A program made the position numbers and the translations under genes. Under the pieces are notes generated by a model. The model saw only the letters and a program-made list of their open reading frames with translations, was not told where the DNA came from and ran no database searches. Shown in pieces: positions 9,487 to 19,103 of a stretch of 64,000 bases of DNA. Position 1 is the first letter of the stretch; the number at the start of each line of letters is the position of its first letter. This DNA is from Deinococcus betulae (GTDB lineage Bacteria; Deinococcota; Deinococci; Deinococcales; Deinococcaceae). The DNA lies in the NCBI RefSeq assembly GCF_020166395.1, contig NZ_JAIQXU010000019.1, positions 1 through 64,000 of the forward strand. Reading direction: 5' to 3'.

Positions 9487-9924
9487 TTACATGATCTTGA
9501 CAGGCGTGCAGCTGACGCCAGCATCTGCCGGCGTGCCCGACGCGTCACTGGCCGTGTGAATGTTGAAGTAGGTCGCGCTCATCACGTCGCTGGCGGCCAC
9601 GGACCCCATCAGGGTCAGCATCCCCATGCTGTCTGACTGGGCCACCATCTTGCTGCTCATGATGGCTGGGCCATTGCTGCTACACGGGTCAGTGCTGGCC
9701 GTTCCCTGGTTATGGTAGTGCGCCACGTAATAAGTATTGGGCGCCAGTCCCATGACTTTGGCACTGGTCATGACCATCATGGCGTCTTTCTTGACGTCCA
9801 CCGTCCCACTTGAATTCAGGGCGCCGCCTGCTGGCTGCTTGCCCAGTGTGTAGGTCATCGGCGACATCATGGTGCAGGCACTCAGAGCCAGGGTCAGGAC
9901 CGAACCAGCCAAGATCATCTTCAT
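9487..9924 (-). CDS. Putative lipoprotein (superoxide-dismutase/CHRD-like fold?)
   Basis: 145 aa. Start 9924 is fixed by GGAGG 8 nt upstream. Residues 1-17 (MKMILAGSVLTLALSAC) are a lipoprotein signal with lipobox LSAC, so the mature protein is lipid-anchored. The rest is a small beta-rich domain with VKKDAMMVMTSAKVMGLAPNTYYVAHYHNQG, two well-spaced cysteines (DPCSSNGP and GVSCTP) and FNIHTASD. The HYHNQG...C...C layout resembles Cu/Zn-SOD-like or CHRD proteins, but the metal ligand set is not complete by eye, so activity is not claimed. Ends with its own strong terminator; divergent from the aldehyde dehydrogenase. Confidence 0.6.
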   Translation of the reverse strand: MKMILAGSVLTLALSACTMMSPMTYTLGKQPAGGALNSSGTVDVKKDAMMVMTSAKVMGLAPNTYYVAHYHNQGTASTDPCSSNGPAIMSSKMVAQSDSMGMLTLMGSVAASDVMSATYFNIHTASDASGTPADAGVSCTPVKIM

Positions 9925-10091
9925 AGGGCCACCTCCGAACAAGAGTTGAAACGAATCGGCCGTAGTGTGTCGGCATCCATGCGGCGCAGAGTGTTGCTTT
10001 GGCTGCTTTATGACAAGACGGCCAAGAGCCAGCACAGGTCCTGAAGGCTGCATAGAAGCGTTTGCTCTGACTGCTAGACCAGCAGCAGCCA

Positions 10092-10123
10092 ACTGGTCAG
10101 ACCAGTCATCTCTGCGTTATACT
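10092..10123 (+). promoter_or_regulatory. FadR/GntR-like operator over the -35 of the aldehyde dehydrogenase promoter
   Basis: Perfect 15-bp palindrome ACTGGTCAGACCAGT at 10092-10106 containing TGGTCAGACCA, which matches the FadR-type GntR consensus TGGTCnGACCA. A TATACT -10 box follows at 10118-10123, so the palindrome occupies the -35 position. The ALDH start codon is 31 nt beyond the -10. Repression by a FadR-family regulator, perhaps relieved by an acyl-CoA or related ligand, is inferred. Confidence 0.6.
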
Positions 10124-10153
10124 CAGTTCAAGCTCCACTCCCCAGAGGTGTCC

Positions 10154-11605
10154 ATGACGCAGCCTGCCCCCCCGGCCACCACGCCCGACCTGCACGCCCT
10201 TTTCGAGCGGCAGCGCGCCCACCGCTGGACGGCGGCGCAGACGACCCCCGCGCAGCGGCAAGCGATTTTGCGCCGCCTGCACGACGCCATTCGTGCCCGC
10301 CGCACGGCCCTGGCCGACGCCCTGAAGCGGGACCTGGGCAAAAGCCGCGCCGAGGCCGAAATCACAGAACTTCACCCAGTCCTGGAAGAAATTCAGCACG
10401 CCATTCGCCGACTGCCGCGCTGGATGGCCACCCGCACCGCCCCCACCCCAGCGGTGCTGCTGGGCGCCAGGAGTGAGATTCAGCCGCAGGCGCGCGGCGT
10501 CACCCTGATTCTGAGCCCCTGGAATTACCCGGTGAACCTCGCCCTGGCGCCACTCGTGGCCAGCCTGGCGGCGGGCAACACCGTCATCCTGAAGCCCAGC
10601 GAGAAGGCGCCGCATGTGGCCCGGGCGCTGCGCGAACTGCTGGACAGCGTCTTTGAGCCGCACCTTGTGGCGACGGTGGAAGGGGACGCCGAGGTGGCCC
10701 GCGCCCTGACCGACCTGCCGTTTGACCACATCTTTTTTACAGGCAGCACGGCGGTGGGCCGCCAGGTCATGCGCGCCGCCGCCGACCACCTCACCAGCGT
10801 GACCCTGGAACTGGGCGGTAAGAGTCCGGCCCTCATTGACGCCAGCGCCGACCTGACCCTGAGCGCCGAGCGAATTGCCTGGGGCAAGCTGCTGAATGCC
10901 GGGCAAACCTGCGTGGCCCCGGACTACGTGCTGGTGCCTGAACACCAGCAGGGCGCGCTGCTGCTGGCCCTGGACGAGGTAATCGCGCGCCGCTACGGTG
11001 ACCGCGCGTGGCTGCGCGCCGGCCCCGATTACGGGCGACTGGTGGACGACCGCAGCGTGGAACGTCTGGAGCGCCTGACCCGTCAGAGCGTGGCGCAGGG
11101 GGCGCGGGTGGTGCGCGGCGGCGAATTCAGCCCCGCCGAGCGCTTTGTGGCCCCGACCATCGTGGCTGACGTGACCCCGGACATGCCCCTGATGGCCGAG
11201 GAACTGTTTGGCCCGGTGCTGCCTATCCTGACCTACCGCACGCTGGACGAGGCCCTGGCCCTGATTCGCCGGCTGGACGCCCCGCTGGCCCTGTATCTGT
11301 TCGCCGAGGATGAGGCCGTGACGCGCCGCGTCCAGCGCGAGACGACCAGCGGCGGCATGGTGGTCAACGGAACAGTCGTCCACCTGACCAACCCCCATCT
11401 GCCGTTTGGAGGCGTGGGACCCAGCGGCATGGGCGCCTACCACGGCGAACACGGGTTCCGGGCATTCAGCCATGAGCGCGCCGTGCTGACCGAACCCCGA
11501 CGCAGTGTGGTGCGCTTTACCTATCCGCCCTACGGCCGCCCAGGGCCGCGCCTAGTGGCCTGGGCGCTGCGGCTGCTGGAACGTCAGAGCGGCCCGCGCG
11601 AGTGA
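10154..11605 (+). CDS. NAD(P)-dependent aldehyde dehydrogenase (class 3 type)
   Basis: 483 aa. Oxidises aldehydes to acids. Seen: substrate/cofactor motif LILSPWNYPVNLALAPL, cofactor site GSTAVGRQVM, catalytic glutamate in LELGGKSPALI, catalytic cysteine in GQTCVAPDYVL, and a class-3-like hydrophobic/basic C-terminus (FTYPPYGRPGPRLVAWALRLL) that suggests fatty- or aromatic-aldehyde enzymes (coniferyl/fatty aldehyde dehydrogenase group). The start at 10154 matches the N-terminal alignment of the family; the longer reading to 9965 runs through the operator. The stop overlaps the mobA GTG (GTGA). A fatty-aldehyde substrate would fit the FadR-like operator, but this is inference. Confidence 0.9.
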   Translation: MTQPAPPATTPDLHALFERQRAHRWTAAQTTPAQRQAILRRLHDAIRARRTALADALKRDLGKSRAEAEITELHPVLEEIQHAIRRLPRWMATRTAPTPAVLLGARSEIQPQARGVTLILSPWNYPVNLALAPLVASLAAGNTVILKPSEKAPHVARALRELLDSVFEPHLVATVEGDAEVARALTDLPFDHIFFTGSTAVGRQVMRAAADHLTSVTLELGGKSPALIDASADLTLSAERIAWGKLLNAGQTCVAPDYVLVPEHQQGALLLALDEVIARRYGDRAWLRAGPDYGRLVDDRSVERLERLTRQSVAQGARVVRGGEFSPAERFVAPTIVADVTPDMPLMAEELFGPVLPILTYRTLDEALALIRRLDAPLALYLFAEDEAVTRRVQRETTSGGMVVNGTVVHLTNPHLPFGGVGPSGMGAYHGEHGFRAFSHERAVLTEPRRSVVRFTYPPYGRPGPRLVAWALRLLERQSGPRE

Positions 11606-12144
11606 ACGACCTGACGGCGGCCGTGCTGGCAGGAGGCCGCTCCAGCCGCTTCGGGTCCGACAAGGCGATGGCGCTGCTAGACGGGCAAACCCTGCTGAAC
11701 CGGGTGTGCACCAGTCTTCAAGGTTGTCCCACGCGCCTGCTGGTGGCGCCGCCGGGCCGTTACGACGCGCCTGGCTGGCACCCGGTTCCTGACACCCGGC
11801 CCGGCGAGGGGCCGCTGGCTGGCTTGGAGGCGGCTCTGGCCGCTGCTCCCCCCGGCTGGGTGGCCCTGGCCGGCGTTGACCTGCCGGACCTAACCCCTGA
11901 TTACTGGCAGGCGCTGTGGGCGGCCCGGACGCCAGAGGCCCTGAGCGTGCAGGCCCTGGACGCCAGCGGGCGCCCACAACCACTGGCCGCGCTGTATCAC
12001 ACGGCGCTATTGCCCAGGGTGACTGGCCTGCTGGACAGTGGCGAGCGGCGCCTGCGCCTGGCCGCTTCCAGGGAAAGCACGGTGCTGGTCTCTGGCCTGC
12101 CTGGCCTGCGCAACGTCAACACACCGGCCGACCTACAACAATAA
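11602..12144 (+). CDS. mobA: Molybdenum cofactor guanylyltransferase MobA
   Basis: 180 aa. Transfers GMP from GTP to molybdopterin to make MGD cofactor. The N-terminal nucleotide-binding motif LAGGRSSRFGSDKAMALLDG is diagnostic, followed by GEGPLAGLEAAL and the metal-binding VDLPDLTPDY segment. Starts with a GTG that overlaps the ALDH stop codon, indicating translational coupling. Its stop lies 18 nt before an IS1-type element, so the C-terminus (NVNTPADLQQ) looks natural rather than truncated. Confidence 0.9.
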   Translation: MNDLTAAVLAGGRSSRFGSDKAMALLDGQTLLNRVCTSLQGCPTRLLVAPPGRYDAPGWHPVPDTRPGEGPLAGLEAALAAAPPGWVALAGVDLPDLTPDYWQALWAARTPEALSVQALDASGRPQPLAALYHTALLPRVTGLLDSGERRLRLAASRESTVLVSGLPGLRNVNTPADLQQ

Positions 12145-12165
12145 AAAAGCCGCCTCTTGGGCGGT
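12143..12165 (-). terminator. Half of a bidirectional terminator at the IS left junction
   Basis: Stem GCCGCC (12149-12154) / GGCGGT (12160-12165) preceded on the plus strand by six A residues, i.e. a U-tract on the minus strand. The plus-strand T-run expected of a mobA terminator is missing where the IS begins (12163), so the element seems to have cut it. Confidence 0.5.
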
Positions 12166-12258
12166 GATGTCAACAACTCTAGCGCGGTATACGGCCTGAG
12201 TCAAGGGTATGCACCCGACGGTCGTGGATTTCTGAGCATGACGGGTGTTCAATGCTGT

Positions 12259-12554
<296 letters not shown>

Positions 12555-12567
<13 letters not shown>

Positions 12568-12602
12568 GCATTCCAGCACCCTTGCGGAGGGTGCTGGAAT
12601 GC
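12555..12602 (+). other. Programmed -1 ribosomal frameshift cassette
   Basis: Slippery heptamer A-AAA-AAA at 12555-12561, in phase with the InsA codons (Lys-Lys), then a 6-nt spacer containing the InsA stop, then a perfect 14-bp stem GCATTCCAGCACCC (12568-12581) / GGGTGCTGGAATGC (12589-12602) with a 7-nt loop. Geometry matches classical -1 frameshift stimulators. Shifting back one base joins InsA to the InsB frame with no stop. Confidence 0.85.
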
Positions 12603-12980
12603 GACGAATTATGCACGTTCGTGAGAAACCGCCAGCGACCCCTCTGGATCTGGCTGGCCATGGACCGACACACCCGACGGATCGTTGGGTGCTTCCTGGG
12701 CCCACGTGACACCCTGGGTGCCTCTGGGTTGTGGCACAGCCTCGAAACACCGTACCTGGACGCGGTCTGTCATACAGACCGCTTGGCCGCGTACAAGAGT
12801 GTCGTGTTCGGGAACCGGCACCGGATCGGCGGCACCCAACACATCGAGCGCTTCAACGCGACCTTGCGCGCCCGTCTGGCGCATCTGGTGCGCCGTTCGC
12901 TGTCGTTTTGCCGGCGTCAGTCTCACCTGGAAACCGTCGTCTGGCTCTTCATTCACCGCTACAACGCGTCATTACCCTGA
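12561..12980 (+). CDS. insB: IS1 InsB-like DDE transposase domain (reached by -1 frameshift)
   Basis: Catalytic half of the InsAB transposase. After the shift the frame reads SLSIPAPLRRVLECDELCTF and continues to a stop at 12978-12980. DDE residues are identifiable: D in WLAMDRHTRRIVGCFLG, D in VCHTDRLAAYKS, E in IERFNATLRARL, followed by the IS1-type RRSLSFCRR and VVWLFIHRYN segments. The coding region runs through the right inverted repeat and the stop lies 2 nt past the predicted end. All catalytic residues are present, so the element may still be active. It has no independent start with a ribosome site. Confidence 0.85.
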
Positions 12981-13006
12981 ACCCTCGACGCACCCGACTT
13001 CCACCC

Positions 13007-13498
13007 CTAGCCATACTTCGCCTTGTGTTCCTTCTTCTGCCGGGCGTAGTCCTCGTTCGCTTCGGCCTGGTCCCACTTGGCCTTGAAGATGCGGGCCGAT
13101 TCGGCCTTGACCGGGTCTTCGGGGGTGCGGGGCAGTTCAGGGCGGCCGTGGGCGCCGCTCTGGCCTTTCTTGTCGTCGGGCACGGGGCCATCGTACTTTT
13201 TGCCGCCCTTGTGGTTGGCGTAGCGCCGCGAGCGGGTGAAGCCCATTTGCAAGAACTTGCGGGCCATATCGGCGCCCACAAAGTCACCGGCTTTCAAGTA
13301 AGCCAGGAACAGGCCGTAAATGGTCTCGCTGCTTTCACGCGCGGCGTCCGGCGTGGCAAAGCGCCAGTGCGGCAGAATCTCGCCCTTGTACGGCTGCACC
13401 AGCAGTACCCCCTGTTCCCCCACCCCCACCCGGTACAGCTCGGGGTGGGCGCGCAGGTCCAGGGTGCGGTAATCCAGGGAGTAGTCAAATTTGGGCAT
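13007..13498 (-). CDS. DUF4385 family protein
   Basis: 163 aa. The N-terminus PKFDYSLDYRTLDLRAHPELYRVG and GVLLVQPYKGEILPHWRF are typical of DUF4385, followed by SSETIYGLFLAYLKAGDFVGADMARKFLQMGFTRSRRYANHKGG and a charged, lysine-rich tail. Small soluble protein of unknown function. TACAAG, one base off the TANNNT box, lies 6 nt upstream of the ATG, so the transcript may be leaderless. It ends 31 nt from the IS right end and has no terminator of its own. Confidence 0.85.
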   Translation of the reverse strand: MPKFDYSLDYRTLDLRAHPELYRVGVGEQGVLLVQPYKGEILPHWRFATPDAARESSETIYGLFLAYLKAGDFVGADMARKFLQMGFTRSRRYANHKGGKKYDGPVPDDKKGQSGAHGRPELPRTPEDPVKAESARIFKAKWDQAEANEDYARQKKEHKAKYG

Positions 13499-13653
13499 AG
13501 GTGTCTTGTAGAAAGGGGTGGGCTACTGGGAAGGTCTGGCGGCCTCTCGCTTGCTCGGCGGCTCTGCAAGCCTCACAGCGACTCCCAGTTGGGGCGCCGT
13601 TGGCCCCGCGCTTCCACTTCTGCTAATGCTTTCGGATGTTCACTCAGTTCGGC

Positions 13654-13691
13654 CCAGAGCACTTAAGGGAACTTGCCCTCAAGTGCTCTGG
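13654..13691 (-). terminator. dps terminator hairpin
   Basis: 11-bp perfect stem CCAGAGCACTT / AAGTGCTCTGG extended by an A-C mismatch and four more pairs, 6-nt loop. It lies 9 nt past the dps stop. No clear U-tract. Confidence 0.6.
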
Positions 13692-13700
13692 AGTCTGCTG

Positions 13701-14393
13701 CTAGTTCAGATACTGGTCGTCCATCATAGCCTGAAGCATCCAGCGAATCTTGTCGATGGTCTGGGCATAGCCGTTGTACATGTCGGCGGTGGCAGGGTCA
13801 TTGGCCTCGTCCACGGTCTGCGAATCGTCGCGGTAGCCCTTGCCCACGCGGGTCAGGTCGGCCACCAGGTCGGCCACCTGGGTGCGGGCATCGCGCACGG
13901 TTTCGGTGGGCACCTGCACGGTGCTGTGGCGCTCGATGTCGGCAGGCGCGGCGATGGGGCTGCCGCCCAGGGCCACCAGGCGCTCTGCCTGCTCGTCAAT
14001 GCCGGGGAAAATCTCGGCAATGAACTCGTCATAGGCCAGGTGCAGGTCACGGAAGAACCGCCCGCGAATGTCCCAGTGGTACTTCTTGAACTTCAGATAC
14101 AGGCTGATGGTGGTCGCCAGGTTGCGCTGCAGGGTCTCGGCCACAGTGCCGAACTCGTCTTCAGAGAGGTAGGCGTGGTCCACCAGGGCGTTGTTGGTGG
14201 TGTTCAGGTGTGCGGCGTCGGCCCCGGCACTGCCGGTGGCCTGGCCCGCCACGGGCTTGCCGTCGCTGGTCGCGGCTGGGGCTGACCCTTCGGCGCTCAG
14301 GCGGTCCTTCTTGGCCTTGCTCTTATCGGCGCTCCTGTCGGCGCCTTTGGCCGCGCTGGTCTTGTCGGGGCTACTCTTGCCTTTCTTGGTCAT
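13701..14393 (-). CDS. dps: Dps-family DNA-binding ferritin with extended N-terminal tail (Dps1-like)
   Basis: 230 aa. The core from about residue 60 is a Dps four-helix ferritin: LATTISLYLKFKKYHWDIRGRFF carries the ferroxidase His, DLHLAYDEFIAEIFPGIDEQAERLVALGG carries the Asp/Glu partners. Dps forms dodecamers that bind DNA and oxidise/store iron, protecting against peroxide. The first ~58 residues are Lys/Ser/Ala-rich and low complexity, like the DNA- and metal-binding tail of D. radiodurans Dps1 (DR2263). TACGGT lies 6 nt before the ATG, so translation is probably leaderless. Followed by a terminator hairpin. Confidence 0.93.
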   Translation of the reverse strand: MTKKGKSSPDKTSAAKGADRSADKSKAKKDRLSAEGSAPAATSDGKPVAGQATGSAGADAAHLNTTNNALVDHAYLSEDEFGTVAETLQRNLATTISLYLKFKKYHWDIRGRFFRDLHLAYDEFIAEIFPGIDEQAERLVALGGSPIAAPADIERHSTVQVPTETVRDARTQVADLVADLTRVGKGYRDDSQTVDEANDPATADMYNGYAQTIDKIRWMLQAMMDDQYLN

Positions 14394-14441
14394 GCGGTCA
14401 CCGTACCGCTGGGCCGCAGCCGGCGCCTATACGGGCTTTCT

Positions 14442-15341
14442 TCACGCTCGGGCGAAGGTCAGGCCACTGGGCTGCACGCTGAGGGTCACCTGGCCGGCCT
14501 CCAGCAGCTCGGTCAGGTGGGCCGCCACCACCGCCCGGTTCAGCACCGCCGCCCCAGCAGTGGTCATCGTCACGTCCAGCGCCTCGCACACGCGCCCCAG
14601 GAGTTCATCGGTGGAGGCTGGCCCCATCTCCACCCCGCCCAGCACCGCCGCCGTGGTGCGCGCGTAGGCCGCCAGATTGGCGGCGGCCAGCCCCGGCAGG
14701 TCGGTGGTGGGGGCGCCGTGACCGGGCAGGGTCACCCGCACGCCGGGCAAGCGCCCCAGCCGCGCCGCACTGGCTTTCTGCGCCCCCGAATCGGCACAGA
14801 AGGTCAGGGGATGTTTCTCCAGCGCCTCCGGGCCAAACAGGGCGTCGGCGGCATACAGCACGTCGCCGGCGCGCACCGCCACCATCTGGAGGGCGTGCCC
14901 AGGCACCTCCAGCAGCTCCAAGGTGACGCCCCCCAGCGTCAGGGGACCTGTGGCCGTCAGCGGCCGCGCGGGACTGGCGGGGGCCAGCAGAAATTTGCCT
15001 TGCAACTCGCGCGGAGGCCGGGCGCCGAACAGCCCCCAGGGTTCCAGCAGCGGCTGGGCGATGATGGCGGCTTCCAGCGGCGGCGCGTAGACCTCTAGCC
15101 CCGGAAAACGCTTGAGAAGAAAGGCGTTGCCGCCGTGGTGGTCGGCGTGGCTGTGGGTGTTCAGGAGGGCGCTGGGCGTCAGACCTTCGCCCTCGACAGC
15201 CCGCAGCAGTTTGCGCGCGTGGCTGTCGTCCAGCCCGGTGTCCACCAGCAGCGCCCCGCCGTGACCATTGGCCAGCACGAGGCTATTCACCGCGCCCGGC
15301 AGGTAAAAGACGCCAGGGGCCAGAGGGGTCAGGAGACTCAT
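14442..15341 (-). CDS. Metallo-beta-lactamase-fold hydrolase
   Basis: 299 aa. Metal site motif [11 protein letters not shown] (HxHxDH), with further ligands in [10 protein letters not shown], a DALF aspartate and a late VTLPGHGAP histidine. These are the ligands of a binuclear zinc hydrolase of the MBL superfamily (glyoxalase II/SoxH-like group). Substrate not predictable. The start ATG at 15341 is supported by TACTGT 7 nt upstream (leaderless). A much longer reading on this strand extends to 17249 but lies antisense to the permease gene and is not real. Confidence 0.85.
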   Translation of the reverse strand: MSLLTPLAPGVFYLPGAVNSLVLANGHGGALLVDTGLDDSHARKLLRAVEGEGLTPSALLNTHSHADHHGGNAFLLKRFPGLEVYAPPLEAAIIAQPLLEPWGLFGARPPRELQGKFLLAPASPARPLTATGPLTLGGVTLELLEVPGHALQMVAVRAGDVLYAADALFGPEALEKHPLTFCADSGAQKASAARLGRLPGVRVTLPGHGAPTTDLPGLAAANLAAYARTTAAVLGGVEMGPASTDELLGRVCEALDVTMTTAGAAVLNRAVVAAHLTELLEAGQVTLSVQPSGLTFARA

Positions 15342-15416
15342 GGCCTTCACAGTACGGGGGCCAGGGCAGACGGACCCCTGCCCACCCCCGCGCGGCAGTG
15401 GAGTAGGCTGCCGCAT

Positions 15417-17594
15417 ATGGCTCCTGCTGAACGCAGCCCGCTCATGAAGTGGTTTCTGGAAACCAACCAGCCCGAACCCGAAGGCTTTTACGAGGACGAG
15501 CGCGAGGTCGCCGCCCAGCACCATACCCAGCCGTGGTGGAAGGTCATGTGCCTGACGGGCGTGGACTATTTCTCGACGCTGGGGTATCAGCCGGGCATCG
15601 CCGCGCTGGCGGCCGGCGCCCTGTCGCCGGTGGCCACCCTGGTCCTGGTCCTGGTCACGCTGCTGGGTGCCCTGCCCATGTACCGCCGCGTCGCAGAGGA
15701 AAGCCCCCACGGCGACGGCAGTCTGTCCATGCTCGAACGACTCCTGAGCTACTGGCCCAGCAAGATGCTGGTCCTGAGCCTCATCGGCTTCGTGGCGACT
15801 GGTTTTGTCATCACCATCACCCTGTCGGCCGCCGACGCCACCGCCCACCTGATCGAAAACCCGCTGCTGCAAGAGGCCCTGGAAGGCCGCCACGTTGGCA
15901 TCACCCTGCTGCTGATTGCGCTGCTGGGGGCCGTGTTCCTGAAAGGCTTCAAGGAAGCTGTGGGCATTGCCGTGGGGATTGTGGCCCTGTACCTGGGTCT
16001 GAGCCTGGTGGTGGCGGGCAGCGGCCTGATGGATATCGTGGCCCGCCCTGAACTGCTCAGAGAGTGGTGGACGGCCCTGGGACAGGCGTATCTCTCGCCG
16101 CTGGCCATGCTGGGCGCGGCGCTGCTGGTGTTCCCGGCCCTGGCACTGGGCCTCTCGGGGTTCGAGACCGGCGTGGTCGTCATGCCGCTGGTAAAAGGCG
16201 ACCCCGACGACACCCGCCAGAAGCCGCTGGGCCGCATTAGCAATGCCAAGAAGCTGCTCACGGCCGCCGCCCTGGTGATGTCGGTCATGCTGCTGGCGTC
16301 CTCGGTGGTCACCACGCTGCTGATTCCCCGGCACGAGTTCTGGGCCGCCACCAGCGTGAGCAAGCCGGTCAGCACCGCCGACATCCGCGCCGGGCGGGCC
16401 GTGGTCAATGTGCCGCTGGACCATCCCACCCGCCCACGCGAGATTTACAGCTTTCTGGTGCCAGCCGGCCGCAGCGGCACCTTTACCGTCGAGGCGAACA
16501 CGGTGGGGGGCCTGGTGCCCATGCTGGTCACGGTCCGGCCAGGCGGCTCGGCCACCACCGTCACGGTCGCCACGCCGCCCGGCAAGGCCAACGGGCGCGC
16601 GCTGGCGTACCTGGCCCACGAGCGCTTCGGCAACGCCTTTGGCACCCTCTACGACGTGGCCACCATCCTGATTCTGTGGTTCGCCGGAGCCTCGGCGCTG
16701 GCGGGGCTGCTGAATATCGTGCCGCGTTACCTGCCACGCTACGGCATGGCCCCCGACTGGGCGCGCGCCACGCGGCCACTGGTGCTGCTGTTCGTGGGCA
16801 TCAGCGCACTGGTGACCATCCTGTTCGAGGCCAATGTAGACGCCCAGGCCGGCGCCTACGCCACGGGCGTGCTGGCCCTGATGACCTCGGCGGCAGTGGC
16901 GGTCTTTCTGACCGAATGGCGGCGGGGACACCGGGGCGCGGCGGCCGCCTTTGCCCTGGTCAGCGTGGTGTTCATCTACACCAGCGTGGTCACGGTCAGC
17001 GAGCGCCCCGAAGGCCTGTACATCGCCCTGCTGTTCGTGCTGGGCATCCTGATGGTAAGCGTGGCCTCGCGCATTGGCCGCAGCACTGAGCTGCGCGTGC
17101 AGCGCGTAGACCTTGACGACACCGCCCGGACCATGCTGGACGAGGTGAGCGCGCGCGGCCTGCCGGTACGCTTTATCGCCAACCACCTGGACCAGGGCGA
17201 CGACCTGGAATACCGCGAAAAGGCCCTGGATGTGCGGCTGGGTAACCACCTGTCGCCGGGCGAGGCCGCCCTGTTTTTAGAGGTCGCCATCCGGGACGCC
17301 AGCGACTTCAGCGCCGCCGTGCCGGTAACCGGCGTGCGGGTGGGACCGCACCTGATTCTGCGGGCCACGGGCCCCAGCGTGCCCAACACCCTGGCTGCCG
17401 TGCTGCTGCATGTGCGCGACCTGACAGGTACGCCCCCCCACGTCTACTTTGAATGGAGTGAGAAAGGACCCGCCGCCAACGCCCTGCGCTTTCTGCTGGC
17501 GGGCGAGGGCGACATTCCGCCGCTGACCCACGAAATTCTGCGTGTGGCCGAGGCCGACGCCGACCGGCGCCCACGGGTGCATGTGGGGGGCTAA
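15417..17594 (+). CDS. APC-superfamily permease with large soluble loop and C-terminal domain
   Basis: 725-aa integral membrane protein, probably an amino-acid or similar cation-coupled transporter. Start ATG 15417 is 7 nt after TAGGCT (leaderless). The first helix has the characteristic [21 protein letters not shown]. About twelve hydrophobic segments are seen to residue ~560; between helices there is a ~100-residue hydrophilic insertion (from HEFWAATSV to LAHERFG) that should face outside. The C-terminal ~180 residues are soluble and cytoplasmic. Substrate cannot be assigned. Divergent from the MBL hydrolase with only 75 nt between starts. Confidence 0.82.
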   Translation: MAPAERSPLMKWFLETNQPEPEGFYEDEREVAAQHHTQPWWKVMCLTGVDYFSTLGYQPGIAALAAGALSPVATLVLVLVTLLGALPMYRRVAEESPHGDGSLSMLERLLSYWPSKMLVLSLIGFVATGFVITITLSAADATAHLIENPLLQEALEGRHVGITLLLIALLGAVFLKGFKEAVGIAVGIVALYLGLSLVVAGSGLMDIVARPELLREWWTALGQAYLSPLAMLGAALLVFPALALGLSGFETGVVVMPLVKGDPDDTRQKPLGRISNAKKLLTAAALVMSVMLLASSVVTTLLIPRHEFWAATSVSKPVSTADIRAGRAVVNVPLDHPTRPREIYSFLVPAGRSGTFTVEANTVGGLVPMLVTVRPGGSATTVTVATPPGKANGRALAYLAHERFGNAFGTLYDVATILILWFAGASALAGLLNIVPRYLPRYGMAPDWARATRPLVLLFVGISALVTILFEANVDAQAGAYATGVLALMTSAAVAVFLTEWRRGHRGAAAAFALVSVVFIYTSVVTVSERPEGLYIALLFVLGILMVSVASRIGRSTELRVQRVDLDDTARTMLDEVSARGLPVRFIANHLDQGDDLEYREKALDVRLGNHLSPGEAALFLEVAIRDASDFSAAVPVTGVRVGPHLILRATGPSVPNTLAAVLLHVRDLTGTPPHVYFEWSEKGPAANALRFLLAGEGDIPPLTHEILRVAEADADRRPRVHVGG

Positions 17595-17608
17595 GAGCAG
17601 AACCCAGA

Positions 17609-17638
17609 GCGGTCACTGGTGGCGACCAGTGGCCGCTT
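17609..17638 (+). terminator. Terminator hairpin after the APC permease
   Basis: 13-bp stem AGCGGTCACTGGT / ACCAGTGGCCGCT (one T-G wobble), loop GGCG, 14 nt past the stop; followed by TCTCAG, so only a weak U-tract. Confidence 0.6.
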
Positions 17639-17876
17639 CTCAGACGAACGCTGAACGGGAGTTGAAAAAGGCGCCCCTGGTCTCAAGGTGGAACTGGCAG
17701 ATGCTGTGAATACAGCTCTGCACCTGCTGGGCAGTCCCAAAATACTAACCGCACTTTCCTCAGGGTCACGATCTTAGCCGCAAAGCCCCGTGCGGCAGCG
17801 TTGGTCTCTAAGGCCGCTCTGCCCTGGTGTCGGCCGGCGGGACAACGCCAGGCCGGCCGGGTGTAGCCTGCCCGGC

Positions 17877-19103
17877 GTGAGGACACCCCCCGTTCCCTTT
17901 CGCCCCTCGGCGGCGCAGCTGGGCCTCGTGGCCGCCAACTTTCTGATGTGGGGCGGTTTCTTTGCCGTGATTCCCCTCGTCACGGTGCACTTCAGCGGTC
18001 CAGTGGCCCAGGGCGGGCTGGGCTGGGCGGCGGCCAGCGTGGGGCTGGTGCTGGGCCTGCGCCAGTTGACCCAGCAGGGCCTGACCGTATTTGGCGGCGC
18101 CTGGGCCGACCGCCTGGGGCCAAAACCGCTGATCGTCTGGGGCTGCGCGCTGCGGACCCTGGGCTTTGCCTGGATGGGCTTTTCGGACAGCCTGCCCGAG
18201 CTGCTCGCTTCGGCGCTGCTGGCTGGGGTGGGGGGCGGCCTGTTTGACGCGCCCAAGAGTGCGGCCATTACCCAGGTGACCCACCCCGACCACCGCACCC
18301 GCATGTTCAGCCTGACCAGCCTGTCGGGCAACGCCGGCATGGTGACGGGGCCCCTCCTCGGCACCGCGCTGCTGGGCCTGGGCTTCCGAACTGCGGCGCT
18401 GGTGGCGGCCAGCGTATACGTGCTGGCGGGCCTGGTGCTGGTCGTCACCCTGCCGCACCTGCGCCCCGAGGGCCGCCCTGGCAGCAGCCTGGCGGGCCTG
18501 CGGCAGGCCGCGAAAGACACCCGGTTTCGGCGCTTCACGCTGGTCCTGATTGGCTATTTCATCCTGAGCACGCAAATCAACGTGGCGGTCACCCTCAAGG
18601 CCATCAGCCTGGCGGGGCCGGGGGCCACGGGGCCGCTGTACGGCCTCTCGGCGGGACTGGCCGTCTTGCTGCAGTATCCGCTGCTGCGCCTGGTCGAGCG
18701 CTGGCTGCCGGTCAGAACGGCGCTGGTTACCGCCGTGGCCCTGGTGGGCCTCAGCCTGGGGCTGATGAGCCTGGCAGGCACCTTTCCGGCGCTGCTCGCC
18801 TGCGTGGCGCTCTATAGCCTGGGCACCATGATCGTGTACCCCACCCAGCAGACCCTGACCGCGCGCTTTGCGCCGGGCGCGCTGGTGGGCAGTTACTTCG
18901 GGTTCTCAGCCATCAGCCTGGGCGTGGGAGGGGCCGCCGGCAGCGTGCTGGGGGGCGCGCTGGTGGATACGGGCGCTCACCTGGGCCTGAGCGCCCTGCC
19001 GTGGTTGACCCTGGCGGCCATCGGGGGCGTCAGTGCAGTAGGCCTGGCCTGGGCGCTGCGAGGCTTTGATGGTGGCCCGGATGGAGATGCGGCCGACAGT
19101 TGA
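17877..19103 (+). CDS. MFS multidrug-type transporter
   Basis: 408 aa, about twelve membrane segments. Major-facilitator features: motif A-like loop FGGAWADRLGPKPLIVWG after the second helix, a second-half counterpart, and the antiporter-like GGLFDAPKSAA segment. Looks like the MdtH/tetracycline-efflux branch of MFS; substrate unknown. The GTG start has TAGCCT exactly 7 nt upstream, a leaderless signature. An upstream GTG at 17790 is in frame but lies before this promoter box. Confidence 0.85.
   Translation: MRTPPVPFRPSAAQLGLVAANFLMWGGFFAVIPLVTVHFSGPVAQGGLGWAAASVGLVLGLRQLTQQGLTVFGGAWADRLGPKPLIVWGCALRTLGFAWMGFSDSLPELLASALLAGVGGGLFDAPKSAAITQVTHPDHRTRMFSLTSLSGNAGMVTGPLLGTALLGLGFRTAALVAASVYVLAGLVLVVTLPHLRPEGRPGSSLAGLRQAAKDTRFRRFTLVLIGYFILSTQINVAVTLKAISLAGPGATGPLYGLSAGLAVLLQYPLLRLVERWLPVRTALVTAVALVGLSLGLMSLAGTFPALLACVALYSLGTMIVYPTQQTLTARFAPGALVGSYFGFSAISLGVGGAAGSVLGGALVDTGAHLGLSALPWLTLAAIGGVSAVGLAWALRGFDGGPDGDAADS

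Noticed and set aside
14442..17249. Very long open frame (935 codons) on the minus strand
   Set aside because: Only its last 299 codons (from 15341) encode the MBL hydrolase; the rest is antisense to the APC permease and shows no domain.
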